Of a DNA stretch of 64,000 bases, positions 22,168-33,859 are shown piece after piece. The notes under the pieces are model-generated. The model worked only from the letters and a program-made list of their open reading frames with translations. It ran no database searches and had not been told where the DNA came from. Both the position numbers and the translations under genes were made by a program. Position 1 is the first letter of the stretch; the number at the start of each line of letters is the position of its first letter. The stretch lies in NCBI GenBank assembly GCA_004194705.1, contig SADC01000094.1, forward strand, positions 62,001 to 126,000, in the 5' to 3' direction. The DNA is from Ditylenchus dipsaci (Eukaryota > Nematoda > Chromadorea > Rhabditida > Anguinidae).

Positions 22168-24968
22168 GGTTATAATGGCATGTCGATGTAGGAGTCTATG
22201 TCGGTGTCGATGTCGAAGGTGGTTACAATGGAATACCGGTCACCGTAAGATAGAACAAAAGATTATTTCAGCTATTGACAAGTAGTTATTGGGAAGCTTA
22301 AAAAATAACAATGAAAGTATAGAAGGGAGAAAAAGAGATAAAACAAACTTGATTTTAGTTATTGAGTGCTCAAAAGATATATAATTGGTTATCTTAATTA
22401 CTGCCAATGTTTGATGTCCATTATTCTAAATTTCTCTTGTTTTGCACTGTCTGTATTTCTGTGAACATTCGCTCAGAAAAATTGGGGTTGGTCAAGTTGA
22501 GCTGCTCCTAACTGTCTCCAACAGCCGTTATATTGACCATTTCCATCTGCCAAGTTTTTTGGGTTACAAGAAACTTATTTCGCCCAGCCCCCTGACCTAG
22601 ACAGGGTAAAATTTACTTATGCATGGTGGTTTACCTTGGTCCCACACAAGGCAAAAACTGCGATTTTACCCATGCGAACCCCAAACCTGGGCGGAAGGGG
22701 TGTTACCGTATTCTCTCTATTAGTTCCACATGTGGGATTATTTTTCAATCGTTTGAAAATCGGAAAAATTTGGGCTCGATATCGAGATTTTTAGTGAAAA
22801 TTCAAAATCTAAAGAGCGGAATCGGTAGAGCTCGTGGGAGTTAAGAAAATGCAATAAACAGCTTTCTTAAATTTTTTCGCTGAGCTGAGATACAAGTCCT
22901 CAAAGTTGGGGGTGTGGGTTTAATATAGAGTGTGGAATTAATAGATAGAATACGGTAGGCGTTTTTGCGCACCAAGAAGTCAATTGCGTGAAACCCATAA
23001 GAATTCGAACTTCGAACCATCAACCTCAGTTTGAGAAATTTTTGCGGGAATTTAAACTTTTTAGTCCAATCAAACCAAGTGGTGGTCCACTTGGAGCAAT
23101 TTTTTTTACTTTTTTGGGTTTCAAAACCTGTTTTCTGGATTGATTCGGGCACGCTGAAGATGGTTTAATAGTGGTAAAACGCCGTTTTCTCGGGTATTTT
23201 TTGGGTTTCGGTAAAATCTAGTTTTGGTAAAATCAATTACTTCCCAATATTCAAAGCGTACAAAATTCTTATTTTACTATCAGATTGGGGAATAAGTTCG
23301 CGAAACCCATTTTACACTTTAGACTTGTTAAAGTGATGAAAATAACATGCGGAGATTTTCCTTAGTCAGATTTGCACTAGCCATGAGAAATAAGATATAG
23401 CCCAATAGGAATAAAACACTAAAGCAGGGTTTTATGTAGAAATGAAAGAAGAAGGAAAGAGCTTTATTTTCACAGATAACATGCTATATGGATGATTCAC
23501 TTCGATCAATAATTTATTCACTGAAAAGTAGTTCGCGAACTTTTTCCTCAACCTGATATTATCAAACCATGGTATTTCTTGGGTATTGGGAAGTAATTGA
23601 TTTTACCAAAACTAGATTTTACCGAAACCCAAAAAATACCCGAGAAAACGGCGTTTTACCACTATTAAACCATCTTCAGCGTGCCCGAATCAATCCAGAA
23701 AACAGGTTTTGAAACCCAAAAAAGTAAAGAAAAATTGCTCCAAGTGGACCACCACTTGGTTGATTGGACTAAAAAGTTTAAATTCCCGCAAAAAATTCTC
23801 AAAACTGAGGGTGATTGTTCGAACCTCTATTAGTGCAAAGAATACCATACACGTGGTTTGGATACTATCCAAGTGGGTAAGTACGTAAAAAAGTTCAAAA
23901 TAATGACTCGCACTGGAGGGTGGACGCACTTGGCGTTTTATGCAATGGAGTTCGTAGTGCAGTGGTAAACTTGATTGGGTCAATCTTTTAGGCCACATGT
24001 TAGATTCCACGTACCTGCCTTTTCGAAATACCGTATTGTCATCATACCCGTGACACAAAAGGAACCAGAAAAGGTCTTTATCAAAATTTTGTTTCACCAA
24101 GTGCGCCTTTAGCAAAAAAAAATTTAGAAAATGTGCCTTTTAGCAAATATTTTTTTTAATTCTTCGGTAGATCCAAAAAAAATTTGAAGGACCACAGCTG
24201 TCGCCAACAACGAGAATTTCAAATGTTTGAATTCGCGCGGGACAGTTCTCTTTTGTCTTGCCCTGCACTCTTTTAACTTGCTTCGAATGACTCAAAAGAG
24301 TACAAGGAAAGACGAAAGAGAATTCGAAAATTCAAACACTTGAAATTCTCGTTGTCGGCGACGGCTATGGTCCTTTAAGAGGATGAAAAAATAATTTGCT
24401 CAAAATTAAAATTTTAGGGGATAAAATATAATTTGAGGTGGTAAAATAATTTGAGCCTTAAAAAATTCGCATGGTCTACCCCTTTGAAGTTGCATAGGCA
24501 AAATTCGTGACTTGGTCGGTTCGCAAGGGCAACAGACCACTATATAGTGACTCTTTGTGAATTTTTTTCACCATCGTGTTGAGCGTAAAATTTCGCGTAA
24601 GAATATACTTTTAGGACATACCGTCTCAGCGGTGTTAAAATCATAAAAGACCAGAAAAATAAAGGCATCTCGAAGTCCCTGTCGAAGTGCAAAGAAAAAT
24701 ACCGTGTAGTGCTTGAAAATCATCCTATTCGACATTTTTTGTTATCTTTTTCAAACACTTTATAGCTCAAAAGATAGCGCCTGAAATTCCGCACCAGATA
24801 GATAAAAAAATAATTAAAGTCAGCTGTGAAAAACCTAGCTCTTGTCGAAGCAGAAGAAAACAATTCGAACGATTTCGAATTTCGAAAATCCATATAAAAA
24901 AGCCTACTACGACATCGACTTCGACATGCCATTGTAACCACCTTCGACATCTACATGCCATTGTAACT
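22168..24968. mobile_element. 2.8-kb element with GTCGATGTCGAAGGTGG subterminal words, copy 1
   Basis: Left end ggttataatggcatgtcgat; right end tgccattgtaac. Both ends carry tandem gtcgatgtcgaag words. Inside are an inverted pair (about 22960-23240 against 23560-23840), a tRNA-like module (23960-24025, GTAGTGCAGTGGTAAAC then ttagattcc) and a segment 24480-24720 that recurs inverted at 34290-34560. Frames here, including one of about 140 codons at 23690-24115, read through repeats and have no protein features. Non-autonomous. Confidence 0.55.
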
Positions 24969-26170
24969 AAACCATTAGGAAGAAATGCCCCGCAAACTTT
25001 TAAGTTAATGATATAGAAAGCTCTTTCACATTCATGAGCCCACTGCTCCATGAACTCCCATGAAAATTACAAAAGTAAAATTTGTAGCTCCACCTAGAAA
25101 ACATGCTCTTCAAAAAAATAAAAATAGGATCAAATTTTGAGGTAACAACCGGTGGTCCAGAATTACAGAAAACCACTTTTAAACAAAACTTATGTGAAAT
25201 AAAATTAACTTTCACACATTTTTCTAATCACCTCTACTATCCCCCCTCTACTAATGACGACATGTGTGTCTGTCCGGACAAAAATATTTGCGTTTGAAAA
25301 ACATTTCTTTTCGAGACCCAAAAATATTTTTCGTTTGAGGTATATAAGCAAATGATTCGGTCATTTTATTCATTCTTAGGTTGTGTGGTGTGGCGAGCGG
25401 TCGTGTCTGCTCCGAGCAGCTTTTTGAGTGGATCGACTCGATTGAATCATTTGAATTGGTTCATCTAGTTGAATTGATTTAAATGTTTGGATCGATTCAA
25501 TCTGGATGGATCCATTCAATTGGATGGATTGGTTCAGGTTGGTTGAATTGTTTTTATATTATACTAACTGAACAAATAATTAAATAGACTTTCCAAGCTC
25601 ACCTTATGTATGTAGGAGTCAGCAAACACATTAGGGTTTTAACATCTCTTTTAATAGACGAACCGCGACCTCTAACTTGTATCCATGAACTACAATTGCG
25701 TGCAAATAATCTGACATAATTTATATATCTTGAATGGTTCTGATGAAAAGTGTTGTCGAACAAAATCTCGCAACTTAGCACACACCAACAAAATTGTGTT
25801 ATTCAAATAGTCGCGATTATAAAATGAGAGAACTTCAAATAAAATGTCGTTAGACAATACAAAAGGCATCTTTTATTATTAAGAACAATAAATTGGAAAT
25901 ATTCTACAATCTTCCAAGCTATTTTTTTAGCACTTCTTATCAAATGTCTTCGTGATATAAGATTATTTTTAAAAGGTTGTTTTTAAAAATATTGGCGAAA
26001 AACAGAAGTAGGACAAGATCTTGTTGGCACAAATACGTATAATTGAAGTTGCTTCTAACAAAAATTTCTTGCCCTCCAAACTTGAAGTGGTGGATTTTAG
26101 CATGGACTTTGACGGACTTGTCTTTAGGCCCTATTTCTGCCTTTTCTGCAAACATATGTCGGATTTCTTT
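24969..26170. other. no gene; one tandem word array
   Basis: 25385-25560 is a diverged array of ttgaattggatggatc-like words. The rest holds no recognised exon or repeat boundary. Confidence 0.35.
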
Positions 26171-26179
26171 CCAGAACAC

Positions 26180-26580
26180 TCAAGTAGAGGCAGGTATTCC
26201 AGTAGAGTAGGTAGGGTTGCCAGGAGGATGATTAGAGGTTTCAGGGTCATAGGTATGAGCACTGGCGTAGCCAGGAAAATTTGGCGGGCAGGAGGGGGGG
26301 GGGCTAAAGCCCCCGAGAGGTCATTTTCCCTACACCGTTTTCGAGTTTCATATTGTTTTAAATGAACATTTTTTTCGAAAAATATGACGGGGCTATAGCC
26401 CCCTCACCGCCCCCTTCCCCCTGCCTACGCCCATGGGTAGAAGTGCCGGCAAGGTCGTTAGGTGTGCCAGGAGGGTGGTTGAGTGTGCCAAGGGAGTGGC
26501 TAGGAGTGCCATGTGAGTGGATGAATATGTTCAGCAAGTTGATCGGGTAGGTTAGGAGAGTGTTTAGGTAGGATACGTTT
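26180..26580. repeat. minisatellite split by a GGCGTAGCCAGG element
   Basis: Units of about 20-25 bp (gtgccaggagggtggttgag) flank an insert at about 26266-26432 whose ends are ggcgtagccaggaaaatt and a right end that reads cctacgccc, with poly-G and poly-C tracts inside. Related units occur at 17605-17720. Confidence 0.5.
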
Positions 26581-26809
26581 GTCGCATCACAGCATCCTCA
26601 AGGAGGTTGTATGTGTCACTATCGCCGAGATTTCCCTTTTAGACTGCTAAAGTTCCATCGGACTACTAAAGTGTATTAGACCAAAAATAACTATTGTTAT
26701 AAAGTAAAAGCATATATATACTGCAATAAGCACAGACAAATGCAATTTACAACAAATATCAAGCACAATAATTATGACAAAACATATTAACACAGAAAAA
26801 GCCGAGTGT

Positions 26810-28060
26810 AACAATGGACTACCTGGGGGTTGTCGAGCATGCTGAGCACGAATATCACGAAATCTGACCTCCAAACACAAGTGCAATACCCTCGAAAAGC
26901 CTAATTTTTACGATGACTCATCAAGGTCAGGTATAGTTTTTTCTTTAGGCTGGTGAGCAGTAAATTTATTCCGTGCAGACTTTTTTTATACTCATGAGAA
27001 AACCCTTTGTCTGGGCCTTCTAATGGTATGTCGCTTGCCTACATTCAAAAAATAACTACAAAATTAATACAAAAAAAATTAAAAAAGTGCCCAAGAATGT
27101 TTTACAAAACAGAAGTTGCAAAGTTGAAATTCTCACACCGGATTCGTGTACAGCATGACTGATTTACTTGAGAAACTGCTCTTTTAATTTAAAAGTCACT
27201 GTCAAATTTCAAATTCTCTTCGAGACAAAAAAGATTTTAATTTCAAAAAATTATACATTTGAGTTTTTTAGCCTCAAGCGGAATTTGAAATTTGACAGTG
27301 ACTTTCTAATTAAAAAAGCAATTTCTTAAGTAAACCAACCATGGTGAATACAAATCTAGTGTCAGAATTTCAAGTTTACAAGTATTTTGCCGTCAAACTG
27401 GTATTTAAGACATTTTCGGGCTCTTTTTTACTATTTTTATACAGTCCATAAGCTCATTTTATATAACTTTAAAGCACTTTAAGGTGAATTTATTATACTG
27501 CTCGTAAATCTGGTGTCTTTTTGGAGGCTAAACGGCCTCAGTGCAAAAATAATCTATACCTTCGGGAAGATTGTAAAGTTTAAAAAAAAGACATTTTTTG
27601 ATCTTTTGGATTAATCTCCATGACAATTTTTTGTATGTAGGCAAACAACATACCATCAGAACGCCCAGACAAAGGGCTTTCTCATGAGCATTATTAACGC
27701 TGCACTGAATAAATTCACTGCTCATCAGCCTTGTCGCGAGCGGCCACGGCCAACAGCTCGTGAATTGGAAAAAGGGGGAATGGAGGGGATATTTGATCCC
27801 ACTCCCTTTGGATCCGCAGGGAAATGCCTTAACCAGTAGGCCACCAAACCCCAGACTGGGAAAGTGAAGAAATTTGTAGACATCACTTGCGTCGAAGACG
27901 CAACAGCCTAAATAAAAAACTATACCTGACCTTGATGAGTCTTCGTGAAAATTAGGCTTTTCGAGGGAATTGCACTTATGGTAGGATGTTCGATTTCGTG
28001 ATATTCGTGGTCACGCATGCTCGATAACCCCCAAGTAGTCCATTTTAACAGTCGGCCTAT
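26810..28060. repeat. 1.2-kb foldback
   Basis: Outer arms contain ctcgaaaagcctaattttta and taaaaaattaggcttttcgag-like inverse text, plus tatcacgaaatc against gatttcgtgata and tgtcgagcatgc against gcatgctcgata. Inner arms share aatttgacagtgac. A second, much interrupted copy fills 55650-58490 in a myosin intron. Confidence 0.55.
27768..27856 (-). repeat. tRNA-like module in the loop arm of the 1.2-kb foldback
   Basis: Minus strand reads GTGGCCTACTGGTTAAGGC (A-box), an anticodon-arm-like ATTTCCCTGCGGATCC, then GGGATCAAATATCC (B-box-like). Stems are imperfect, so a tRNA-derived SINE fragment or tRNA pseudogene is more likely than a functional tRNA. Confidence 0.5.
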
Positions 28061-28141
28061 CCTGTATTGAACACAAATTTCTAACTAAGACAAAAAATAT
28101 TTTGTAGTTGACGTATTTCCTTTAATGGTACCAGGTGATTA

Positions 28142-28570
28142 TAAAGTTCGTCACGGTTTTTGAAAAGCTTTCAAAGCTTCTTTCTCTCCAAACAGTTTTA
28201 AGGTCATATTAAAAACTTGACGAGAGACTCATCATTTTAACTGGTCAAAGCATAATTCAGGGACTAATGCTTCACCGACATATAAACACTTTATTATAAC
28301 GCAGTTCAAGAACTACAAAACCCATTTTTCAGAAATATTTTAAAAAATCCCAGTGCTGAGATATCGTCTTTTAAAAAAATCAATTTCTTTCTTAATCATT
28401 TTTTAAAGAAGGTGCCTATAAAGTTCTTATTTGTCGTTGAAGCATTAGTCCCTGAATTATGCTTTGACCAGTTAAAATGATGAGAATCTCGTCAAGTTTT
28501 TAATATGACCTTAAAACTGTTTGGAGAGAAAGAAGCTTTGAAAGCTTTTCAAAAACCGTGACGAACTTTA
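28142..28570. repeat. near-perfect foldback of about 430 bp
   Basis: Arms of about 140 bp begin taaagttcgtcacgg and contain gaaaagctttcaaagcttc and ttcagggactaatgcttc, inverted on the right with very few mismatches. No coding sequence. Confidence 0.7.
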
Positions 28571-28870
28571 TGGTCACTTCGTACGTATCCCGTTCACCCC
28601 CTGACATCCTCACCCCAAACTTTTGAAAGTTGACCTAAAACACATCCTAAACTATTTTTCAGCTTAATACTACTACTACTATATAAGAAACATTTATAAG
28701 TACTTGAATTTTTTTACAAATTTTTTGATTACAAAATCTTCAAAGCTAGATGGTCTTTTGATATTTTAAAGTAATTAACGGGATATGCCCACTTAATAAT
28801 TTTTCAACCTATTTAAAAGGGAGGAGTAATTAGATAGGAGAAATTAGAGGGAGGGAAGTTATGATTCAAC

Positions 28871-30425
28871 CAGACGACGCCGTAGCCTTCACGAAAGTTT
28901 GGAAAGGGCTGATTCGCCGTCGTGATATTAGCCATATTTTATTTGTCGTCGTGATATTGAATTTGCCGTCGTGATATTAAAATATTTCTCCAAATACCTA
29001 CGAGTTCAAGCACTTGTTTACTTGGGGCCCCTTTTTTGGTCAACTGGGAATGGTGTTTAAACGTCTTCTAAGTAATTTTTATACGCTAGAAACGATGAAG
29101 AAGTTGTTTCCTAACGTTTTTCCTACTAAAAAGCTAGGGTTTCAAAAACATTTTGGTTACCACAACTTGACCGATTGCCTTGATCCCCCAAGCTAAATAC
29201 ACCAAAAAGGGTATTTGGATACCCTTAAAAATACCAAAAAAGATAGGATTTGAACATAGTTTTGAATACTGGGGTCTACCGCATAAATAAAAAACTCTGG
29301 TATGCATATTGTTTTTATGCATCCAGAGTCACTTTCGAGTGATTTGTGTCTAAGGTATGTGGGTGTGCGCATCTCAACTCCAAGCCCAATGCGTCAACTT
29401 ATGGTAACCAAAATGTTTTTGAAAACCTATTTTTAGTGCGGAAATTGTTTGGAAATTACTTTTTTTATTGGGTTTAGCGTATAAAAATTACTTAGAAGAC
29501 GTCTAAACACCTTTCATAGTTGACCAAAAAGGAACCCCAAATAAATAAGTTCCCGAGTTCAATTTTGGCTCGTCAAAATAAGCAACTAATTTTGTTAGAG
29601 ACACAAAGTCAGTTTTGCGATTATTTTGAATTCTGTCTATTTTTAGCCAACTTTATCTAAGCCAGACCTTAATTTTTAGCACATTTTAATAACAACTTTT
29701 AACGCTCAACAACATGTTATGATTGGATTTTCGTAGTCAATTTTCTTATTTCCAAAAACAGCCTCTGAAAAAATAATCGCAAAAGGGATTTTCATTTTCC
29801 GGCTTTCGATTATTGTGCGATTATTTTTTGAGAGGTTTTTTTTTCGTAATAATTTTGACTAGATGTTATATACCAAAACATGGCTTCATAAAAGTTAGCT
29901 GAGGAATGCAAAGTTTGTTTAATCACACGTTTGGTTATCATCGTCAAAATTGAGCCAAAACGACTGCCAACCGACTCGTTACAAATACTGACTCGTTACA
30001 CCGACTCGTTATATACTTTCTTTTACACTAAATTGGCCCCCTTTTTGGTCCATCTCCGCCCCAATACAGCCCTAAAATCCATTTCAAATGGTCGAAAAAG
30101 TACTTTTAGGTTTAAGTTGCAAATTTGAAAAAAAAAGTGTAACGAGTCGTCAATGTAACGAGTCGGTGTAACGAGTCAGTATTTGTAACGAGTTGGTTGT
30201 ATACCAGCCAAAACATGACAATCAAAAAAATCATTTTACGTCATGTATCGGCTCAATTTTGACGATGATAACAAAAACGTGTGGTTAATTTTGTTAGACG
30301 GCAAATTTTAGCAACGGCAAATAAATTTGACAGCGAAATTTGTCAACGCCAAATTTAGGCGACGGCGAATTTTGTCAACAGCAAATTTTGCGACAACGAA
30401 TTTAGTCTACGGCCAATATCGTGAC
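28871..30425. repeat. nested region between GCCGTCGTGATATT word arrays
   Basis: Left array 28871-28985 (attgccgtcgtgatatt) and right array 30296-30425 (gacggcaaattttg) are inverse words and may be the ends of one element. Inside are foldback arms 29027-29110 and 29470-29560 (ggtgtttaaacgtcttctaa and inverse), a GC-hairpin family fragment 29190-29395, and a separate foldback 29920-30290. Confidence 0.45.
29920..30290. repeat. foldback with GACTCGTTACA words
   Basis: Outer arms tcacacgtttggttatcatc and gatgataacaaaaacgtgtg; next to them three or four GACTCGTTACA words on the left mirrored by TGTAACGAGTC words on the right. Confidence 0.6.
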
Positions 30426-30544
30426 GGCAAATTAGCCCCTTCCCGAAAATTTTGGTACTTCGCTTGGAGTACCAAGGCAAGATATGTTTTTTGACGATTT
30501 TTGTACCAAACAACTTTTTGCTTTAAAATGGTTAACAATGTAGA

Positions 30545-30798
30545 TACCGTATTTCCTCTAAAATAGCCCTCCTTCCAAAATAGCCCCCCCCCCCCTAGTT
30601 GGAAGACCTATCTCTGAAGCTAGAGTAAATATTTTGCAAATCTGTTTTTCGCATTTTCTTAACTCCCACGAGCTCTACCGATTCCATTTTTTAGATTTTG
30701 GATTTCCACCCAAAAATCTCGAAATCGAATTTAAATTTTTCTGAAAAGTGGAGGTTTGAATAAAATAGCCCCGGGGGCTATTTAGAGGAAATACGGTA
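30545..30798. mobile_element. CCGTATTT-type foldback, copy 3
   Basis: taccgtatttcctctaaaat at left and ttagaggaaatacggta at right, TA-flanked. Contains cccccc/ggggg-rich inner arms and an actcccacgagctctacc word shared with the copy at 40015-40269 and with 22800-22850. Confidence 0.7.
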
Positions 30799-31379
30799 AA
30801 TGGTTTTGAAACTTAAGGAAAAAGTTTTGTAAGAAATGACTAGTGGGACTAAGGCAACTATTTTTGGACAATAAAAAATGGGTACTGGAAAAAAGAGGGC
30901 TGCAAAAGAGGGCCAGTAAAATAAATTTGAATTTTAAATCAAATTGTAAAATTTAAATGGACGAGAATTAAATGTGCCTTGTTCTGGATGAAAAGTGCCT
31001 TGTTTTTTTCTTTTAGTCACAGCAGCAAGTATAGCAACAATTTTTTCAAAGTGATAGCATCATCACGTAGCCCTCTTCATCTGGTTTCTAACGTCGTATT
31101 GTTTGTTGCAACATCTTTTTAAAATTCAGCACAAAAAGGTGAAAGTTTGAATCAAATCATTTTTTCCGAATTGCTTCATATTTCGAAGCGTCTATGCTAG
31201 TTTGTGCAAAGATGTTGCAACAAACAATACGCCGTTAGGAACCAGAAGAGCAAAGCTACGGCCTTGAAATAAAACCGGCCTTGAAATATTTGTGGCACGA
31301 AGAAATCCGGAGATTCGAGCAGGGTTCCTAGACCTTGGACTGTAGTTGGATGTTTGAATGAATATTTTGCTCTGATGTA

Positions 31380-31501
31380 AAACCTCGATATAAGGATAGT
31401 AGTCAATTATACGCATTTTGACGCTCGTTATAAGGACACTCGATATAAAGACAACGTTTAGTCGGTCCCTTGAGTGTCCTTATAACGGGTTTTGATTGTA
31501 T
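31380..31501. repeat. CAGTC-type fragment with tataagga words
   Basis: aacctcgatataaggatag at left, gacactcgatataaagac inside and ccttataacgggttttgatt at right; degenerate ends of the CAGTC foldback family. Confidence 0.4.
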
Positions 31502-31569
31502 CAGCACCATGCGATACACTAGTGCCTTACTTTACTTCATTATTGATTTTTCTAGTGCCTGGGGTGGTA

Positions 31570-32230
31570 TTCAGGTCGGTTAGTAGAGTCAGTAGATCAA
31601 GAGTTACTCTTGATCCTGCTCGCACTTGAACGGGTTGAGTAGAGTTTAGGATCATAAGTTACTCGCGATCCTACTCGAGCAGCGAATAAATTTTGATCCC
31701 AGTAGAGTTCAGTTCTTATTGCTGTACTACAGTCATACACGCCTGACTCGCGATCTCCTCCCTAAATCGAGGTATCCTCGCGAGTTTCACGAGTAAACTC
31801 GTTTTTTTTGGGTTGAGTTGAGTTCTACTCGCCCAACTCGAGTTGTACTCGTGAGTTTTACGAGTAAAAATCGATTTTTCGGATTAAGCGAGTAGAACTC
31901 AACCCGATCCAGAAAAATCGAGTTTACTCGTAAAACTCGCGAGTAATAGCCGGGTTGAATGAGTAGATCTCAATTAAGTCCACAAAATTCGAGTTTACTC
32001 GTAAAATTCGGGAGTAAAAGCTGAGTCAGGCGAGTAGAGACCCGAGTTGGGCGAGTAGAACTAGAGTTCAGCGAGTAGAGCTTAACTGTACTCAGTTCAA
32101 AAAATTACTCACTGCTTGAGTAGGATCGCGAGTAACTTTTGATCCAAGACTCTACTCGTGTGTCTGAAACGAGTTGAGTAGGTCAAAAGTAACTCGTGAT
32201 CTTTCAACCTAATCGGCTCGTCTGAAATAC
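31570..32230. repeat. GAGTAG/CTCG word array with inverse symmetry
   Basis: Dozens of degenerate words such as gagtttactcgtaaaactcg; the beginning (agtagatcaagagttactc) and end (gaactcgtgatc-like) are roughly inverse. No unit is long enough to be coding. Confidence 0.5.
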
Positions 32231-32489
32231 ATCGAGAGCAAACTTTTTTCTTCTTGATTAGTTATAGGACCAAAAATCTCATAGCAGTTATGCTCCATAA
32301 CACTAAGTAAAGTACCCTAATCCCTAGAGTGCGCCTAAATGAGGTTGCGGATGGGAACTTTCAGGTGTCCAGGTACTAGTACTTAAGTGTTAGTATCTAA
32401 ATAATAGTATCTAGGCAGGGGGTACTGTCTTTACTTAGTTGTTTGGGGTAGCTGCCTTGCGGTTACGGTATTTATCTGATGTTTATAGT

Positions 32490-32690
32490 ACCAGGGCTGC
32501 CATTTGTCCTTTTTTTAAAAGATTTGTCGTTTTTCAGAGCTCAAATTTTTTAAATTTTAAGCCAAAATCTTTTTTTCGCTCTAGAATGGCAATAAGCACT
32601 GGATAAAATGACCCTCTTTCTCAAAAACGGTTAAAACGTCCTTTGTTAACCAAATGTAATTTTATTAAATTTCCCTAAGTACTTAAGTTT
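32490..32690. repeat. hAT-like fragment with AATAAGCACTGGAT core
   Basis: Opens cagggctgccatttgtcc and carries the 20-bp core at 32591-32610 with cctttttttaaaagatttg words, matching 3839-4056 and the inverse copy near 46400-46615. Confidence 0.45.
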
Positions 32691-32829
32691 CAATTCGTGA
32701 AATCAATTTTCGTAATTATCTAACCATGTTTAGCGCATGATTTTGGGTAAGATGTCATGGCTTTAACAACTTTTGTCTGAATCTAAACTTTTTGGGTTAT
32801 AGGAGAGGCATACCGTTTCAGGGTGGGTA

Positions 32830-33315
32830 TCAAGGGACGCCTATCAACTCGATACAACATTTGACTCGATTCATCAACTCGATACACTATCGACTCGATG
32901 CATCAACTCGATACATCCACTCCGAACGACCTGCGACTCGCTACAAATTGTGACTCGCTACTGCAACTTGCTACAATTGCGACTCGCTACAGATTGATTT
33001 TCTATTGTTATGTGGGTACAGATTGTTGTACGAGACCAATTGTTGGCCGCTTCGCGGCCAAGACCAGCACACTCCACATTGCAAGGGATAGGGGAACATG
33101 TAGTACATGTTTTGGGTGAAATGGACAAAAAAGTTAAAGTGTAGCGAGTCGCAAAAAGTGTAGCGAGTCACAATTGTAGCGAGTCGAAGTTTCATCCCCC
33201 CCTCGATAATGACTATGACGAAATTTTACAAACAGTGTATCGAGTTGATGTATCGAGTCGATAGTGTATCGAGTTGATGTATCGAGTCAAATTTTGTATC
33301 GAGTTGATGATATAC
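32830..33315. repeat. foldback with CAACTCGATACA / GACTCGCTACA words
   Basis: Left half has about six CAACTCGATACA and four GACTCGCTACA words; right half has inverse TGTAGCGAGTC and TGTATCGAGTTG words in mirrored order. A related array of gtatcgaatcg words follows at 33505-33605. Confidence 0.65.
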
Positions 33316-33504
33316 CGGGTATCAAGTGGTGTTCCCGCTCATTTTGAGGCTTACTGGTTCTTTGAAAACTATTTATTGCTATAACCAGTAAGAAAAAAGT
33401 TTTAGTCACATGGCTTCGAACCTATAGCCTCGAAAATTTGGAGTATGAATTTACCGAGGATGACTTTGTGGAAGATTAATTTACCTAGAACCAGTGTATT
33501 GAAC

Positions 33505-33605
33505 CCGTACTGTATCGAATCGGTGTATCGAATCGTCGTTGTATGGAATCGGTGTATCGAATCGTCGTTGTATCGAATCGGTGTATCGAATCAGTTTTGT
33601 ATTGA
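33505..33605. repeat. GTATCGAATCG tandem word array
   Basis: About seven degenerate copies of gtgtatcgaatcg. Next to it, 33640-33700 has a tRNA-like tctagtggtaaaggttgctg followed by GGTTCGAATC. Confidence 0.5.
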
Positions 33606-33859
33606 ATCGTCAGGCGTTCGGTCTGAAAACCTCCACGTAGTCCAACGTTTCAGTCAGGAATTCTAGTGGTAAAGGTTGCTGGTTCGAATCAGTAGTGTAT
33701 AACGCTCCGGCTCAGAGCCGGAGCCAAGCAGAAATTTTAAAATGTAAGAGACAGAGCGAGATCCAAGAAAAAGCGATTATACACCACTGGTTCCAATCCC
33801 TCTTTTTCTTATAAGGTGGTCCAACATTACAGAAAACGGATTTTAAAAGAAATACGATA

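Noticed and set aside
23690..24115. 141-codon minus-strand frame
   Set aside because: Runs across inverted-repeat arms and a tRNA-like module also present at 22960-23150 and 34650-34860; no start context, splice sites or protein features.
27768..27856. Functional tRNA gene
   Set aside because: A-box and B-box are recognisable but the acceptor and anticodon stems do not pair well; similar modules recur within repeats.
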